Below, piece after piece: positions 42,380 through 53,600 of a stretch of 64,000 nucleotides of DNA; the first letter of the stretch is position 1, and every line of letters starts with the position of its first letter. A program made the translations under genes and the position numbers. Under the pieces are notes generated by a model. That model worked only from the letters and a program-made list of their open reading frames with translations, searched no databases and was not told where the DNA came from. The stretch comes from Leishmania infantum JPCM5. Taxonomy: Eukaryota; Euglenozoa; Kinetoplastea; Trypanosomatida; Trypanosomatidae. The stretch is taken from assembly GCF_000002875.2 (NCBI RefSeq), contig NC_009404.2:471501-535500 (forward strand), given 5' to 3'.

Positions 42380-45000
42380 ATCCACGATGGAAAGGTGGCC
42401 CCACCACCCCACCCGCGCATCCCGGCGCGGTTTTTGCCGCCGCCCCCGGGGAGGGGGGGGGGGCGGGGACGCCGCGACCAAAACACCCCCGCGCGCCACC
42501 GGCCCACACCCGAAACCAGCCAGCCAGACAAAACGCCCCGCGAAAAGAGCCCGCCACCCAAAAACCACGACACAAAAAAACGCACCGCCCAAGCCCGGGC
42601 CAAATGGGGGCGCCCGCGAAAAGGCCTGGAAGCAGCCGCCACCCCCCTCTATAGCGGGCAGCATTCCGCCAGCGCGCCACGGCCACGCAACCAGCAGCCG
42701 GCAGCAATCCAAGAAAAAAACCCGTGCTTTAAGGTGTTGAAAGAAACTTTTTTTGGCAAGCGGTGTTCCGAATCACCTCCGCCAAACGTCCTTCCGCGGC
42801 GTCGGCTGAGAACCCGCGGTGGAGCCAGGCGGCGTCAAGGAGAACGGCGCAAAACAGAGGAAGCCCCCGGATGGCAGCAAAAGGCGCCCGAGTTGAATAA
42901 CAATGAGTGCACCAAGCCGGCGGGGGTTCGGAATTCGAGCGGGCGAAGAGGCAGGCGAACAGCGGCCCCGGCGCAGAAGCCTTTTACCCTCGCTAGAAAA
43001 ACCAAAATGGGCCCCCAACACCCAGAGCAGCTTCTTTTGTGCCATCGATGTCGCCCACGCGGAAAACCAACAGCACCGGAAAGCCCCCGGAAAGAGACCA
43101 GCGAGCGCCTTACCGTCGCGGTGGGCTTGCGACCCCTTTCCCTTTGGCCGCGGAGAATTCCACGAGCCCATCGCGGCAGCTACGAGCACCCCCGACGCCC
43201 ATGTTGCCGCCCATCATCTGAAATTTTCATCACCCCGCAAGCCGCAAGCACAGCCACCGCCCCGCACGGAAGAAGCCCCATGCGGAGATCCCTGTACAGG
43301 ATGGGAAGCGCTTCCAAGCCGAAAGCGCCGACACCAGCAAAAACAAAAGCACCCCCCCCCCCACCACCACCACCACCACCACCAAAAGCACCGGCTGGCC
43401 CCAGCCAACCCCTGACGAGGGGGAGGGCCTCCCGCAAACGACCTCTTTCCGGCTTTTCCACGAAAACCTTTTCATGAAAGCTTCCAGCAAAGTCAGAAGC
43501 TCTTTGCGGGCTTTCAAAAGCACACTGTGGTTCCCCAGCATTCACAAACAGAGTTAGAAAACGCCTGGGAATACGCAGGCGGCTATTTAACCTTCGCTGT
43601 CCCGTGAGGCTCTTGCCGGCGTACCGAAACGAGGCCCTGTGGCCCCCCACCCCGCCCTGAAAAGTTTAGTCCCCGGATGCAACATCCCGGCGCCAAACCG
43701 CAAACGCAGCCAGCGTTCTTATTGCGAAAGGTGGTCGCGGAACAGTGGGCACAAAAACAGCGCAATTAAGCCGGGGCGGCTATACGTTTTCGGCGCTGAA
43801 CCGCGACAGCCCCACCTCTATCCAACCAGCCCGTAAACAAACCGCCGGCCCTACTGACAACCACGAGCCCTGCGCAGGCGGAAGCGCATAGGGGCAGGGG
43901 CCCCCTTTTTTGCCGACCGCCCCGCCGCCCCGCGCATGCCCCCCGCGCCGACCCGCCCCCCCCCCTTATACGCCCCGAACACCGCCGCCGCCCAGCGGCG
44001 AAAAAAAAAGATAACCAAAGCAGCGCGGGCTTTTTCCAATGGCATTAGGAGTCTTAAAGACTTTGGCTGGTAGCCCTGGCTTGGAAAAAAAACGTGGTTT
44101 CCCCCATCTTTTCTACCCAGATAATTCTTGGCACTCGCCGGGCACCAGGGGACAGGGTTTCCAGAAGCTTTGCGGCCCCTTTCAAAATCACAAAGCCAGC
44201 GTTTTCACAACGCCAAAACCCCAAGCTCTACAAAACGAGGTGGGAACCCAGCATACCTTTGGAAGGCAGCTCATCTCGCTCGCAAAAGGAAAGCGGCCCG
44301 CCACACCCGCCAACCCCGAGCCGCCCGGGCTGCCACAGGGCAAAACACTTCCTCCTTTTAGGGTTGAGTTGATCTCCCCCACGGTGGCAAACCAGTTCCT
44401 ATGCAGCGTTTTGCGGCAGTAACATGCGACGGCAGCCGTGCTTTTTCCGCGCAGGCCGTCAAAAAAATGCAAACGAGACGTGTAAGCGCCCCGGCCCCCG
44501 CCCCCCGCTGGTGTGGGAGGGGGGGTGCAGGGGTCACCCGAAAGCGGTTCAACACCAGAGAAAACGCCAGAGGCGGGCAGCCAACGGGCCGGCGGCTTTT
44601 TCGAAAAGACGATGCCCAGACAATTGTGTTGGTGCCTTGCCGTGGCGTGTGTTTACCGGCCCTTTACGCAGCAAAACAGGGCATGAAGAGAGAGAGCCGG
44701 GGCGGCTTGGCGCCTTATGGGTGGCAGACGCCCCCGATGAAGAATCGCCTGGCATTTGGGAAGAAACGAAGACCAGCGCACCGCAGGGCGGCCATCTTTC
44801 ACCGTGAAACACGGCCTGTAGTTATCCACGTCAACTGTAGGGAAACTGATTCAGCAGCTTTGGTATTCTTCACGCCAACCTCCCGAAGAGGAAGTTAAGC
44901 TGAACCAAAGGTCTTCACACCCGGGGTTGCGCTACATAAAGACCTTTGGGGGCCGCGGAAGGCCGGCGCGTGCCTCCTAAAAAACGTCAAAATGAAATAA
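42380..45000. other. Stretch of unusual composition, possibly poor sequence
   Basis: No coherent gene. The sequence is dense in homopolymer runs, including 11 G at 42453-42463 and 11 C at 43352-43362, and has many purine/C-rich strings. A frame left open to 43477 continues from the pseudogene and gives a low-complexity product without family resemblance. The texture differs from both the coding and the UTR-like DNA elsewhere and looks like low-quality or single-pass sequence, though ancient decay cannot be excluded. Confidence 0.5.
43352..43383. repeat. C-run followed by (CCA)n
   Basis: Eleven C followed by about seven ACC/CCA units; could be assembly noise in this stretch. Confidence 0.75.
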
Positions 45001-45999
45001 GGAAGGCCGGTGGGCTGGTTTGCTTCCGACAAATCTCGCCACTTTCACTCCCGTTTTGTTTATGCAACCCCGGGTCTGGCAACTGATGCGGAAAGACCCG
45101 CCAAAGCGGCCAGTGCAGTCAAGTTTCCCATCCAAAAGCAAGATATCTACCAAAAACCCTCATATTTTTCACAAAAGTGTTTCCTGTGGGGTCGATTTTG
45201 GCTCTTTCTCGCTCGGTGCCCCCGACCATCAATTTTTACCACAAACAATAAGCCATTGCGCCAAAACATCGGCGAGGGTTCGTTTCTGGCCTTTCTTTTG
45301 GTTGTTGGGGCTGTAAAAAAATGTGCTGAACAATGGTTGTTTTTCATGTTGACGCATATTCGCACCAATTGCAAAGATTACGCCGGGACTTCGCACTTTT
45401 TCAAAGTAAAATCGTTGCATATGTGAATTTTTTTTTGCTTTCCGAAAAGGGTAGTGCAGGCACATTACCGTGACTCCTTTTTTCGCCTTTTATAATGCAG
45501 AGGTCCTGTGTAATGCTTTTCTGCATCTTCAGCGGGAGCTGTGGGAATGACAGTTTGCCGCGTCAAACCCCCGTGCGCCACAGGAACGGTTTTGTCCCAC
45601 ACCGAAAACTTCTCAGATTCGGCATTTTTTTTCGCGCATCGGCTCTATGGGGCCGCAGATCTCGAACCGAATCGATTAAAATGCTGAATCGTTTTGTTCT
45701 TTGATATGTGGACAACTCGCGGCTTCCCTGGGCAGACAAAATGGTCAGTCGTCTCCATAATTCAAAGCAGAATGAATGCGATAAATTTCGCAGTTTTCTC
45801 TGGAGAACAGTTCTTCAGACGGATTTGTGACAACTTGCTGCATCATAGTTTTGGCATAGAAGCATTTGTAGCAAAGTTGAAAAATTCTGTAATTTTGGGT
45901 GTTTCTCCTCACTTTTTGGCTGCCCTTTTTCGCCAACTAGATAGACTTAAACGGCCTTTTCCACCAAGGGAAGTGCCCTGATTAGCTTTTTGCCTCCAT

Positions 46000-46390
46000 G
46001 TTCATTTTGCCGCAGAGCATGCGCTGAACGCTCGGCCGGGCCTTTCGCAAGCCCCAGATCGCGTGGCGCGAAGCAGGGGTGGGCACGCGCTAGGGTGCTG
46101 CGCCGACTCAGTCGTCGGAGGGCACGGCCCCCCGCCTCGAACTCTGCCCACACACCTCTCGCTCCGCAGGTCGCCTCACCGCCGCTCCCGCATCATGCCG
46201 GTCGCCGCCTGGTGCATCCTCCCCTCGGGGTGCCTCAGGCCTCCCTCACACCGCTGTAGGCAGCGCGAGGGCCGGGGGTGGGATACGCGCTCGCGTCACG
46301 CTGACGCTCTGCCTGTCACGTGGGTGGCGCAGACGTGTACGCTGACCCACTGTCGCGGGTCGCTCCAACGCAACGCCATCCAGGACCTGA
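46000..46390 (+). mobile_element. SIDER2-like retroposon remnant, copy 4 (truncated)
   Basis: Matches copy 1 from its start (TTCATTTTGCCGCAGAGCAT) to about CGCCATCCAGGACCTG, then stops; the last 130-odd bases of copy 1 are missing. It retains the roughly 100 bp segment lacking in copies 3 and 5. The leading portion matches the ends of copies 3 and 5 better than copy 1 does. Confidence 0.72.
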
Positions 46391-47155
46391 CGGCTGATAA
46401 CAGTAGGAATACATGGGCTTGACTTTCGGCAGTAAGTGGGTAAGTTTCTCTTTCGCCCTGGCCGGGGGTCGGTGGTTGCAGTGGGGGGCCCCAAGTGCTG
46501 CGGGTAGTGTGGTTTGTTGTGGCGGTTTGAAAGTTTTCCCCTTCATGGGTTGTGCGAGCCTGGAAGAAAATGCAGCCAAGTGAAGGCTGCGGAGTTGTTT
46601 TTTGCGACGGATGTTTTCCATGCGGGAGAGGAAGGCGAGGTGAATCTAGCGGGGCGCTGCTGCACGTGTGCTGGCCCCGAAGGCGTCGGTCGGAGAAAGG
46701 GCCTTAAGTAAAGCTGTTTCTTGGGAGACCTCTTGCTGCACGGTCTTGTCACTTGGGGTTGAAAAGACGGATGGTTTGTGTGAAGTGGGGATCAGGCCGA
46801 CGGAGGGGCTGGAGGTGGTTGTGGTGTGTGTGTGTGTATGGGGGGGGGGAGGGCAACGCAGAGAGGTATGCCGTGGTCTCACCGCCGCGATGAAAGTCAT
46901 GTCTGCGGGCTGTTGTGAAGGGCTGATTCAATCGGGAACAGTGAGAGGGTCTGGGATGCTGAATGCGTGAGTTGTAATTTTAGGCGTGAAGCCTGGATAG
47001 CAATGTAACTTAGTAGCCCACGTGTTGGGAAAGGAGAATCTCTTTCCCTTCAACTGCCTGTGCAGGTCTTTTTTTTTTCGCAGAAAAAGTTTCACGTGGT
47101 GATTGTACTGAAGCGCAAAAGTTTCCACGGAGCAATGCGGTGGCTGGACGGAAGC

Positions 47156-47182
47156 ATATATATATATATATATATGTATATG
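47156..47182. repeat. (AT)n microsatellite
   Basis: About 10 uninterrupted AT/TA units followed by GTATATG in the AT-rich island. Confidence 0.88.
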
Positions 47183-48579
47183 TTGCGTATGCTGTGTGCT
47201 CTGCGGGTATTCGTCCACAGTGCTGCAGTGTAGATTAACAACCGCATTTTTTATCAGCTGTGTGTAAGGCAGCTATTTTTCATTATGATCGCTCAAAGTT
47301 TTGAGCTGGCGCCGACTGGCTCAAAATAAAAAAGCGATTCAGTTCGAAGAACAGGGTTAATGAGAAAGAGAGTTGTTTATCGAAACAACTCTCTCGAGAG
47401 TCGCTTTTTCCTGAGTCTTGAGTAGGTGTTTGTTCGCTATTGCTATACTTGAGAAATACAGGAAGTAAAGCGCGCGGACGGAAAAAAGACAGATGCGCGT
47501 TTGACAGTGAGGTCCACTTGTGGATACGGCGGGACTGCGTCTACAATAGATAGTATTCATAGAAAAACAGTCGACCCAAAACATCTTCAGTCTGCGTCAT
47601 CAATTGTTTCTTGTGTGGAGTGCTCCTTGTAAGGCAAACACGAAGGCTGGGCGTAGTACGTTCCGATTTGCTTGTACTTGTGTTCGCACACTTTCGTGCT
47701 CTCATCCAATAGTTGGGTGTATTCATCATTTTGGTCTTTTGCGTCACATTCTCTGGCCCTCGCAGACAAGGACAACAGGAGGATCATAGTTGTGAAACAA
47801 AGAAGATCTCAGCTCCTATTTTGCAATTCAAAGAGCACGCGACGTTTTTTTTTTTCGCAGTAGATATAACTATGAGTCGTTTTCGGATTGCATTCAAAGC
47901 ATGACTTCTCGAAAAGAGTTTTCAATATTTTATGTGGCGCTGTGAAAGCTCGCTGCGGATTGTTTTGCTCGCTATTCTTCAGCGTTTTGCCGGTGATCGT
48001 GAGTTACTTGATCTTTTCCCGAAAGTTTTCGGATTGTTGACTGACATCATTTTTCCAGGGTGTAGAAACAAGACTTGAATTCCACAGACTTTGAGTTTAA
48101 GCTCGATCGTAAGTGCTTTTTCGTTGCTAAGGTCTTGTGCTGCAAGCTACTACCGTTTAACTTGTTCAAATCGATCAATATATAGGATTTCTTTTTCCAC
48201 CTTTATCATATTACACGATGCGCTCCCCGTTAAGTGATCAACGTTGTGTTTACTAATTGTCTTTTTTTTATTGAATTTTGTCAAGCAGCTGCACCTTGCA
48301 GCGCGGTCACCAACATTTGAAAGTTTCATGACTGGAAATACGAGAAAGTCTTCTATCAATCGTGTCTGGTTTTCCGCCTTTTTCAATAGTGAGAAACTGA
48401 GCAAACCTTTCGAGTAAAGGAGTCGAAAAACGTTTCTTTTTGAAATACAATCCTTGAAAATAGTTGTTTCCTTTTCCGTGATATTCTTTTGCTTGAAAAC
48501 ATCAAGGTTGAAAACAAAGCTCGTTTACACGCACTTCACCTAAGTTTTTCTTTTCTGTGTGATCCACTGCATCCATGAC

Positions 48580-49020
48580 GACGTGTGGACCCCGCTCAGT
48601 GCGCCGTATCTCAGGGTCCACTACCCACGCACTGTGTGGTGAAGCCAAGCAGCCCTCCCCAGCCCTATCCCCTGCCGGATGCAGAACCACCTCTGGTGGT
48701 GACACGGCCAGGCCCTGGATGGCGTTGCGTTGGAGCGACCTGCGACAGTGGGTCAGCGTACACGTCTGTGCCATCCACGTGACAGGCAGAGCGTCAGCGT
48801 GACGCGAGCGCATATCCCACCCCCGGCCCTCGCGCTGCCTACAGCGGTGTGGGGGAGGCCTGAGGCACCCCGAGGGGAGGATGCACCAGGCGGCGACCGG
48901 CATGATGCGGGAGCGGCGGTGAGGCGTGTCTAGGGCTGCTTCTCACCACGCGATGTGAGGCCTGTGACAGGCCTGGCCGAGTGGTGTTCAGCGCATGCTC
49001 TGCGCCAGAATGGGCAAGTT
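48580..49020 (-). mobile_element. SIDER2-like retroposon, copy 5 (near-identical to copy 3)
   Basis: 441 bp, same length and ends as copy 3 and the same internal deletion. By eye I find only a few substitutions (for example GACACGG for GACATGG, GTCTGTGCC for GTCTGCGCC). Flanking sequence on both sides is unrelated to that of copy 3 beyond the element. Confidence 0.75.
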
Positions 49021-50610
49021 GAAAAGCAGAAAATAGTTTACTGCTGAGCAATTTGTCAAGGAGAGACTAGGTGCAGCCTAATAACCACAAGATAATGTAT
49101 TGTGGGCTAAAAGATGCAAAGTTTTCTGGCAGTGATATGCGTGTTTTTGTTTGAAGACAGAGCGCATGATATCTGTGGCGCTGGACGTGCCGGGTAGCAG
49201 TTGTTCTGTGATCGCGGATTCTCTGTGAGTCCTTGCACTGCAGAAGTACTACCCCGAAGGTAGAAGTTTGATTTCTTTGTTGACTTCAGAGGCAGGCAGC
49301 TCGAGCCGTGAGGTTCTGTTGCTCTGGGAAGATCGACTTATGAGCCATCGCACACACACACACACACACAAAGAAAACGTGGCATTTTGTTCAAATAAGC
49401 GATGCTGCTTTAAGATGAATTACCTGTTCGCTGCCTTTTTTTTGTAGGTGACCAAAAAGAGTAGCGAGTGACGACCCTTTTTTTCATATTGATGGCTTTG
49501 TGATAGTCGATAATTGCTGTTTGCACTTTTTTCTTCACGAATGAATGCCGGTGAATTTGCAATAAAGCACGTCGGGCGCTTTGCGGCATATAAATGTTTG
49601 CTTTTTTCACATTTCGGATACTTGCTATCCTTCTGCGCTTGGCCTAAGGAGCAGCGAAACGAGCAACACGATGAAAAAAAACTATTTATTGCACATCGAA
49701 GGAAGAAGCAACTATTCATGAGATTTACAATGAATTGTGTGAAGACTGATGCACGCTTTACTGTGTTTTTGTTTGAAAAATTGAACTGAACGCAGGTACA
49801 GGACGCTCAATTGACCTCACAAACAGTATGATGTACATCGAAGTGAGCACGTTATGCTGCGTGCTTCAGTGACCGTCAATTATCACCGAGAATCTAACTT
49901 ATGTTTTTTCAAGCACTCCATAATATATTTATTGGTTGCGAGTTACTGTTTACTGAGATGCCAACGTGCCTGTTTTCCCACTGAACACACATATTTTACT
50001 AGGAGGCAGCAGCTTCTATTCTGGCGGCCCTCAGAGAGTGTCGTAAAAAAGTCAGTTGGTGCCGCTGATTGGTTTCGAGTGTGCCACATCGTTTCACGGT
50101 TTTCAATTGACAGTTATCTTTTGTGGAAAATGCATCGCTTTTGGCTTTTGTTGCCGCTTTTCTTCATCTTTCGTAGTTGAAACTTTTTGCTTTGCCATCG
50201 AGGCCAAGAACAGGGAGGCAAAAGAAGTTTTGAAAATTGCAGACGCTTGTTTACAATACCAACCTTGTTTTAACGTAGACTTATATATGAAAAATCAGCT
50301 GTAGCGACAATTCAAAAGAGTAACCTCACTATATGAAAACATGTGGTCTCACCGAACAACAGCACTATTTTTTTGTATGCCCATTTCTGCTCACCCTGAA
50401 GCAATTGCCAATCTCCAAGTATTATTTTTCTGGCCATGAAAAACGGAATCCGGTTTGCTTGAGCAACCAGAGGCGCCTACTGATATAACGTCACTATCCC
50501 TTAGAAAGGAAAAAATCTCTTTTCATCTGAACACCCTATCTTTCGGCTCTTTCCCACCACTGACGTAACATAAAAGAACATCAAAAACATCGGAACATTT
50601 CTCTTTAAGG

Positions 50611-50645
50611 TTTTACTCTCGTTTCTGCCTTCTTTCACACGATAG
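50611..50645 (+). promoter_or_regulatory. Candidate trans-splice acceptor for calpain-like gene 1
   Basis: Pyrimidine tract running to CACACGATAG, with AG at 50644-50645, about 50 bases before the ATG at 50695. Confidence 0.5.
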
Positions 50646-50694
50646 CCTGTGTCACCGAACCCACCGTACTTGTTTTACCTGTGTGCAATAAACG

Positions 50695-53600
50695 ATGTCT
50701 CAAGATCAGCTCAACGACGAGGCCCAGTGGACCGAGATCGAAGAGGAGGCACCACAGGAGCGGGAAACCCCCAACACGCCTGACCAGGCTGAGGATTGCA
50801 ACGAGGCCGCACCGGCAGAGGAGCAGGCTGAGGATTGCAACGAGGCCGCACCGGCAGAGGAGCAGGCTGAGGATTGCAACGAGGCCGCACCGGCAGAGGA
50901 GCAGGCTGAGGATTGCAGCGAGGCCGCACCGGCAGAGGAGCAGGCTGAGGATTGCAACGAGGCCGCACCGGCAGAGGAGCAGGCTGAGGATTGCAACGAG
51001 GCCGCACCGGCAGAGGAGCAGGCTGAGGATTGCAACGAGGCCGCACCGGCAGAGGAGCAGGCTGAGGATTGCAACGAGGCCGCACCGGCAGAGGAGCAGG
51101 CTGAGGATTGCAACGAGGCCGCACCGGCAGAGGAGCAGGCTGAGGATTGCAACGAGGCCGCACCGGTAGAGGAGCAGGCTGAGGATTGCAACGAGTCTGA
51201 GCCGGCAGAGGAGCAGGCTGAGGGAGCCGCAGATGGACCTGACCAACGTCAGGATCTGGGCAGTGAAGAGAAACCTGAACCGCCATTTGAGGAGACACAG
51301 CAGGCCGAAGAGTGCCCAGAGGATGTCGTCCCGCTTGAGGCTTCCGAGACTCAGGAGCACGAGACCCCTGGGGCCGAGGAGGCTTACGAGGGAGAGCGTG
51401 CCGAGCACTTAGCTCAGAAGTCTCACTCTCCTCAATATTACTTGGCGGACAGCGAGCCCCAAGTAATCCCGCAGCAGGCCTGCGAGGAGGAGGCTCCCCA
51501 GGAGTATCCGAAAGAGATCGGCAATAACTATGACGCACCGCAGCACGCGTACGAGGTGGTGGCCCCGGACAACGCTCACGCCCGCTCGATGCCTGCGCCG
51601 CACGCTGCCGCTGCCGCTACGCCGCCGAGCGCGATCGTGAAGCCGCGGACGCGCAACGTGAAGAGCGTCGCGCGCTGGGAGGCGGTGGAGTATGACCTGC
51701 GTGACGGCAGCGACGATGAGTTCGAGCTGTCGACGTGCATGACACCGGTATACGAGGGCGAAGGTGAGGAGGGCAACGAGGATGCGAGCGTGTTCAAGCA
51801 CGGCGAGCCGGATTGCAAGGGGGAGATCATGTCGTGCTTCGACGAGCCGAACCTGCTGTACCGGATCATTGACCCGAAGGCGAAGACGTGGTCGTTTTAC
51901 AACGACAGCCTGCAGTACGAGATGCATGTGCAGTTCATATTTGGCAAGCACTCGAAGCTGCAGCCGCTGGAGAACACGACGCTGCGGCAGAACGAAGAGG
52001 GCCAATACGTGATGGAGGTGGTCGTGTACCCGACGGAGACCGAGATGTTTTTGCAGGGCACCGTGAACGGGTTCACAAGCAAGCTGCGCGCTGTGCCACT
52101 GACGGAGGACTACCATAATGCGCGCCGCGGGATCACGGAGGAGCTGGTGAACAACGAGGTGGCTGCGATCCAGCAGGTGACGAGCAGCGACAACGCGGAG
52201 GACGTGCTGCAGGCGTGCATCGACAGCGGGATCCCATTCGTGGACCCCGAGTTCCCGCCGTGCCAGGCGTCGCTGGAAGCTGGCGCGAACAAGCCGTTCA
52301 AGCCGTTTGCGTGGGCACGGCCGCAGGCATGCGTGCCGGAGGAGATGGCGTCGCAGGTTCGACTGTTCCGCGCGAACGTGAGGCCCGGCTGTGTGGACGC
52401 TGGCGACCTCGGCGACTCGTGGGTGATTTGCTCTGTTGCGTCGGTGTCGGAGGACCCTGCGCGGCTGATGGGGATGTTCCGCCACCCGGAGGGCAAGGCT
52501 GCGGCACAGCGCGAGCACGCGGTTGGCGCGTACCGCGTGACGTTCAACAAAAATGGGTGGTGGCGCAGCGTGCTGGTGGACAGCTACCTGCCTGTGTCCG
52601 GCGGCAAGCTGAAGTACGCGAAGAGCGCGACGGACCCGGCGGAGATCTGGCCTGCGATCCTGGAGAAGGCGTACGCGAAGCTGCATGGCAGCTACGCGAG
52701 GATCTGCTCCGGCGACCCGCTGCACGCGCTGCAGGACATGACCGGGTTCTCGACGATGCGCTTCGACGAGTCGCTGACGGACGACAAGGCGAGCGACCAG
52801 CTGTTCAGCGACCTTGTGCATGGGATTGCTGCAGGGTACACGGTGATCTGCAGCACGCCAGGGCGCGGGCCACACGACAAAGACCAGGAGCTGTGCGAGG
52901 CGTACGCGCAGGTGGGGCTTGTGACCGGGTGCGCGTACACGATCCTGGAGGCGAAGCACATCGAGAACAAGGACCTGCGGATGGTGAAGGTACGCAACGC
53001 ATGGGGGCGCGGTGTGGAGTGGAGCGGCAGCTGGGGCAACGACGACACGAAATGGGACGCGAACCCAGACATCGCGGAGGAATGCAACTTCCAGAAGGCG
53101 GCGAATGGGATGTTCTGGATGTCGTGGAAGGACGCGCGGAAGTACTTCAACGGTGGTGGCGTGTGCTTCACGCACCAGCCGGCGTACGACTACCGCATGA
53201 ACTGCGTGTTCACGGAAGGCGTGCCGTCCGCTGTGCTGGAGATCGAGGTGCAGTCGCCTACGTGCTTCACGTTTGTGATTTCACAGGACGACAAGCGGTG
53301 CCAGGTGAACGCGTCGGAGTACAAGCCTGTGATGATTAGCATTGCGGAGCCCGTGGAGGGCGACATGTACAAGGTCGTCATGAATTCCTCGGCGAACGGC
53401 GCGCGGCCGACGTCGGACAAGTGGATGTTTCTTCAGGCACGCGACGTCTCACTGATCCACAAGCTGGACGCTGGGAAGTACATTGTCGTGCCGCGCATCA
53501 TGCCGTCGGATGACCCAGTGGAGCCTGTACCGTACGTTCTGGGGATGATCTGCAACAAGGAGGTTGGCAACGGCGACGTGAGCGTGAAGTTTAAGCGCCT

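Larger units (their letters stand above)
45001..50694. other. AT-rich gene-free island with SIDER2-like copies 4 and 5
   Basis: Apart from the two retroposon copies (46000-46390 and 48580-49020), this is AT-richer than the rest of the window. For example, 48181-48240 has 23 G/C in 60, against 40 in 60 at 28201-28260 in the zuotin gene. All frames are short (under about 110 codons) and none resembles a known protein. The island ends in the pyrimidine tract of the first calpain gene. Confidence 0.6.

Noticed and set aside
41609..43477. Plus-strand frame of 622 codons
   Set aside because: Its first part is decayed esterase and the rest runs through the homopolymer-dense stretch; not a real protein.
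45001..50694. Interstitial telomere or chromosome-fusion junction
   Set aside because: I saw no TTAGGG/CCCTAA arrays in the island or around it, and the genes on both sides fit one chromosome.
50785..51213. Direct-repeat array that could suggest CRISPR
   Set aside because: Units are contiguous without spacers, in frame, and inside a eukaryotic gene.
51409..53175. Minus-strand open frame of 588 codons over calpain-like gene 1 (repeated over gene 2 at 56680-58446)
   Set aside because: It is the antisense shadow of GC-rich, codon-biased coding DNA; the product is rich in Arg/His/Leu/Val and resembles no protein.
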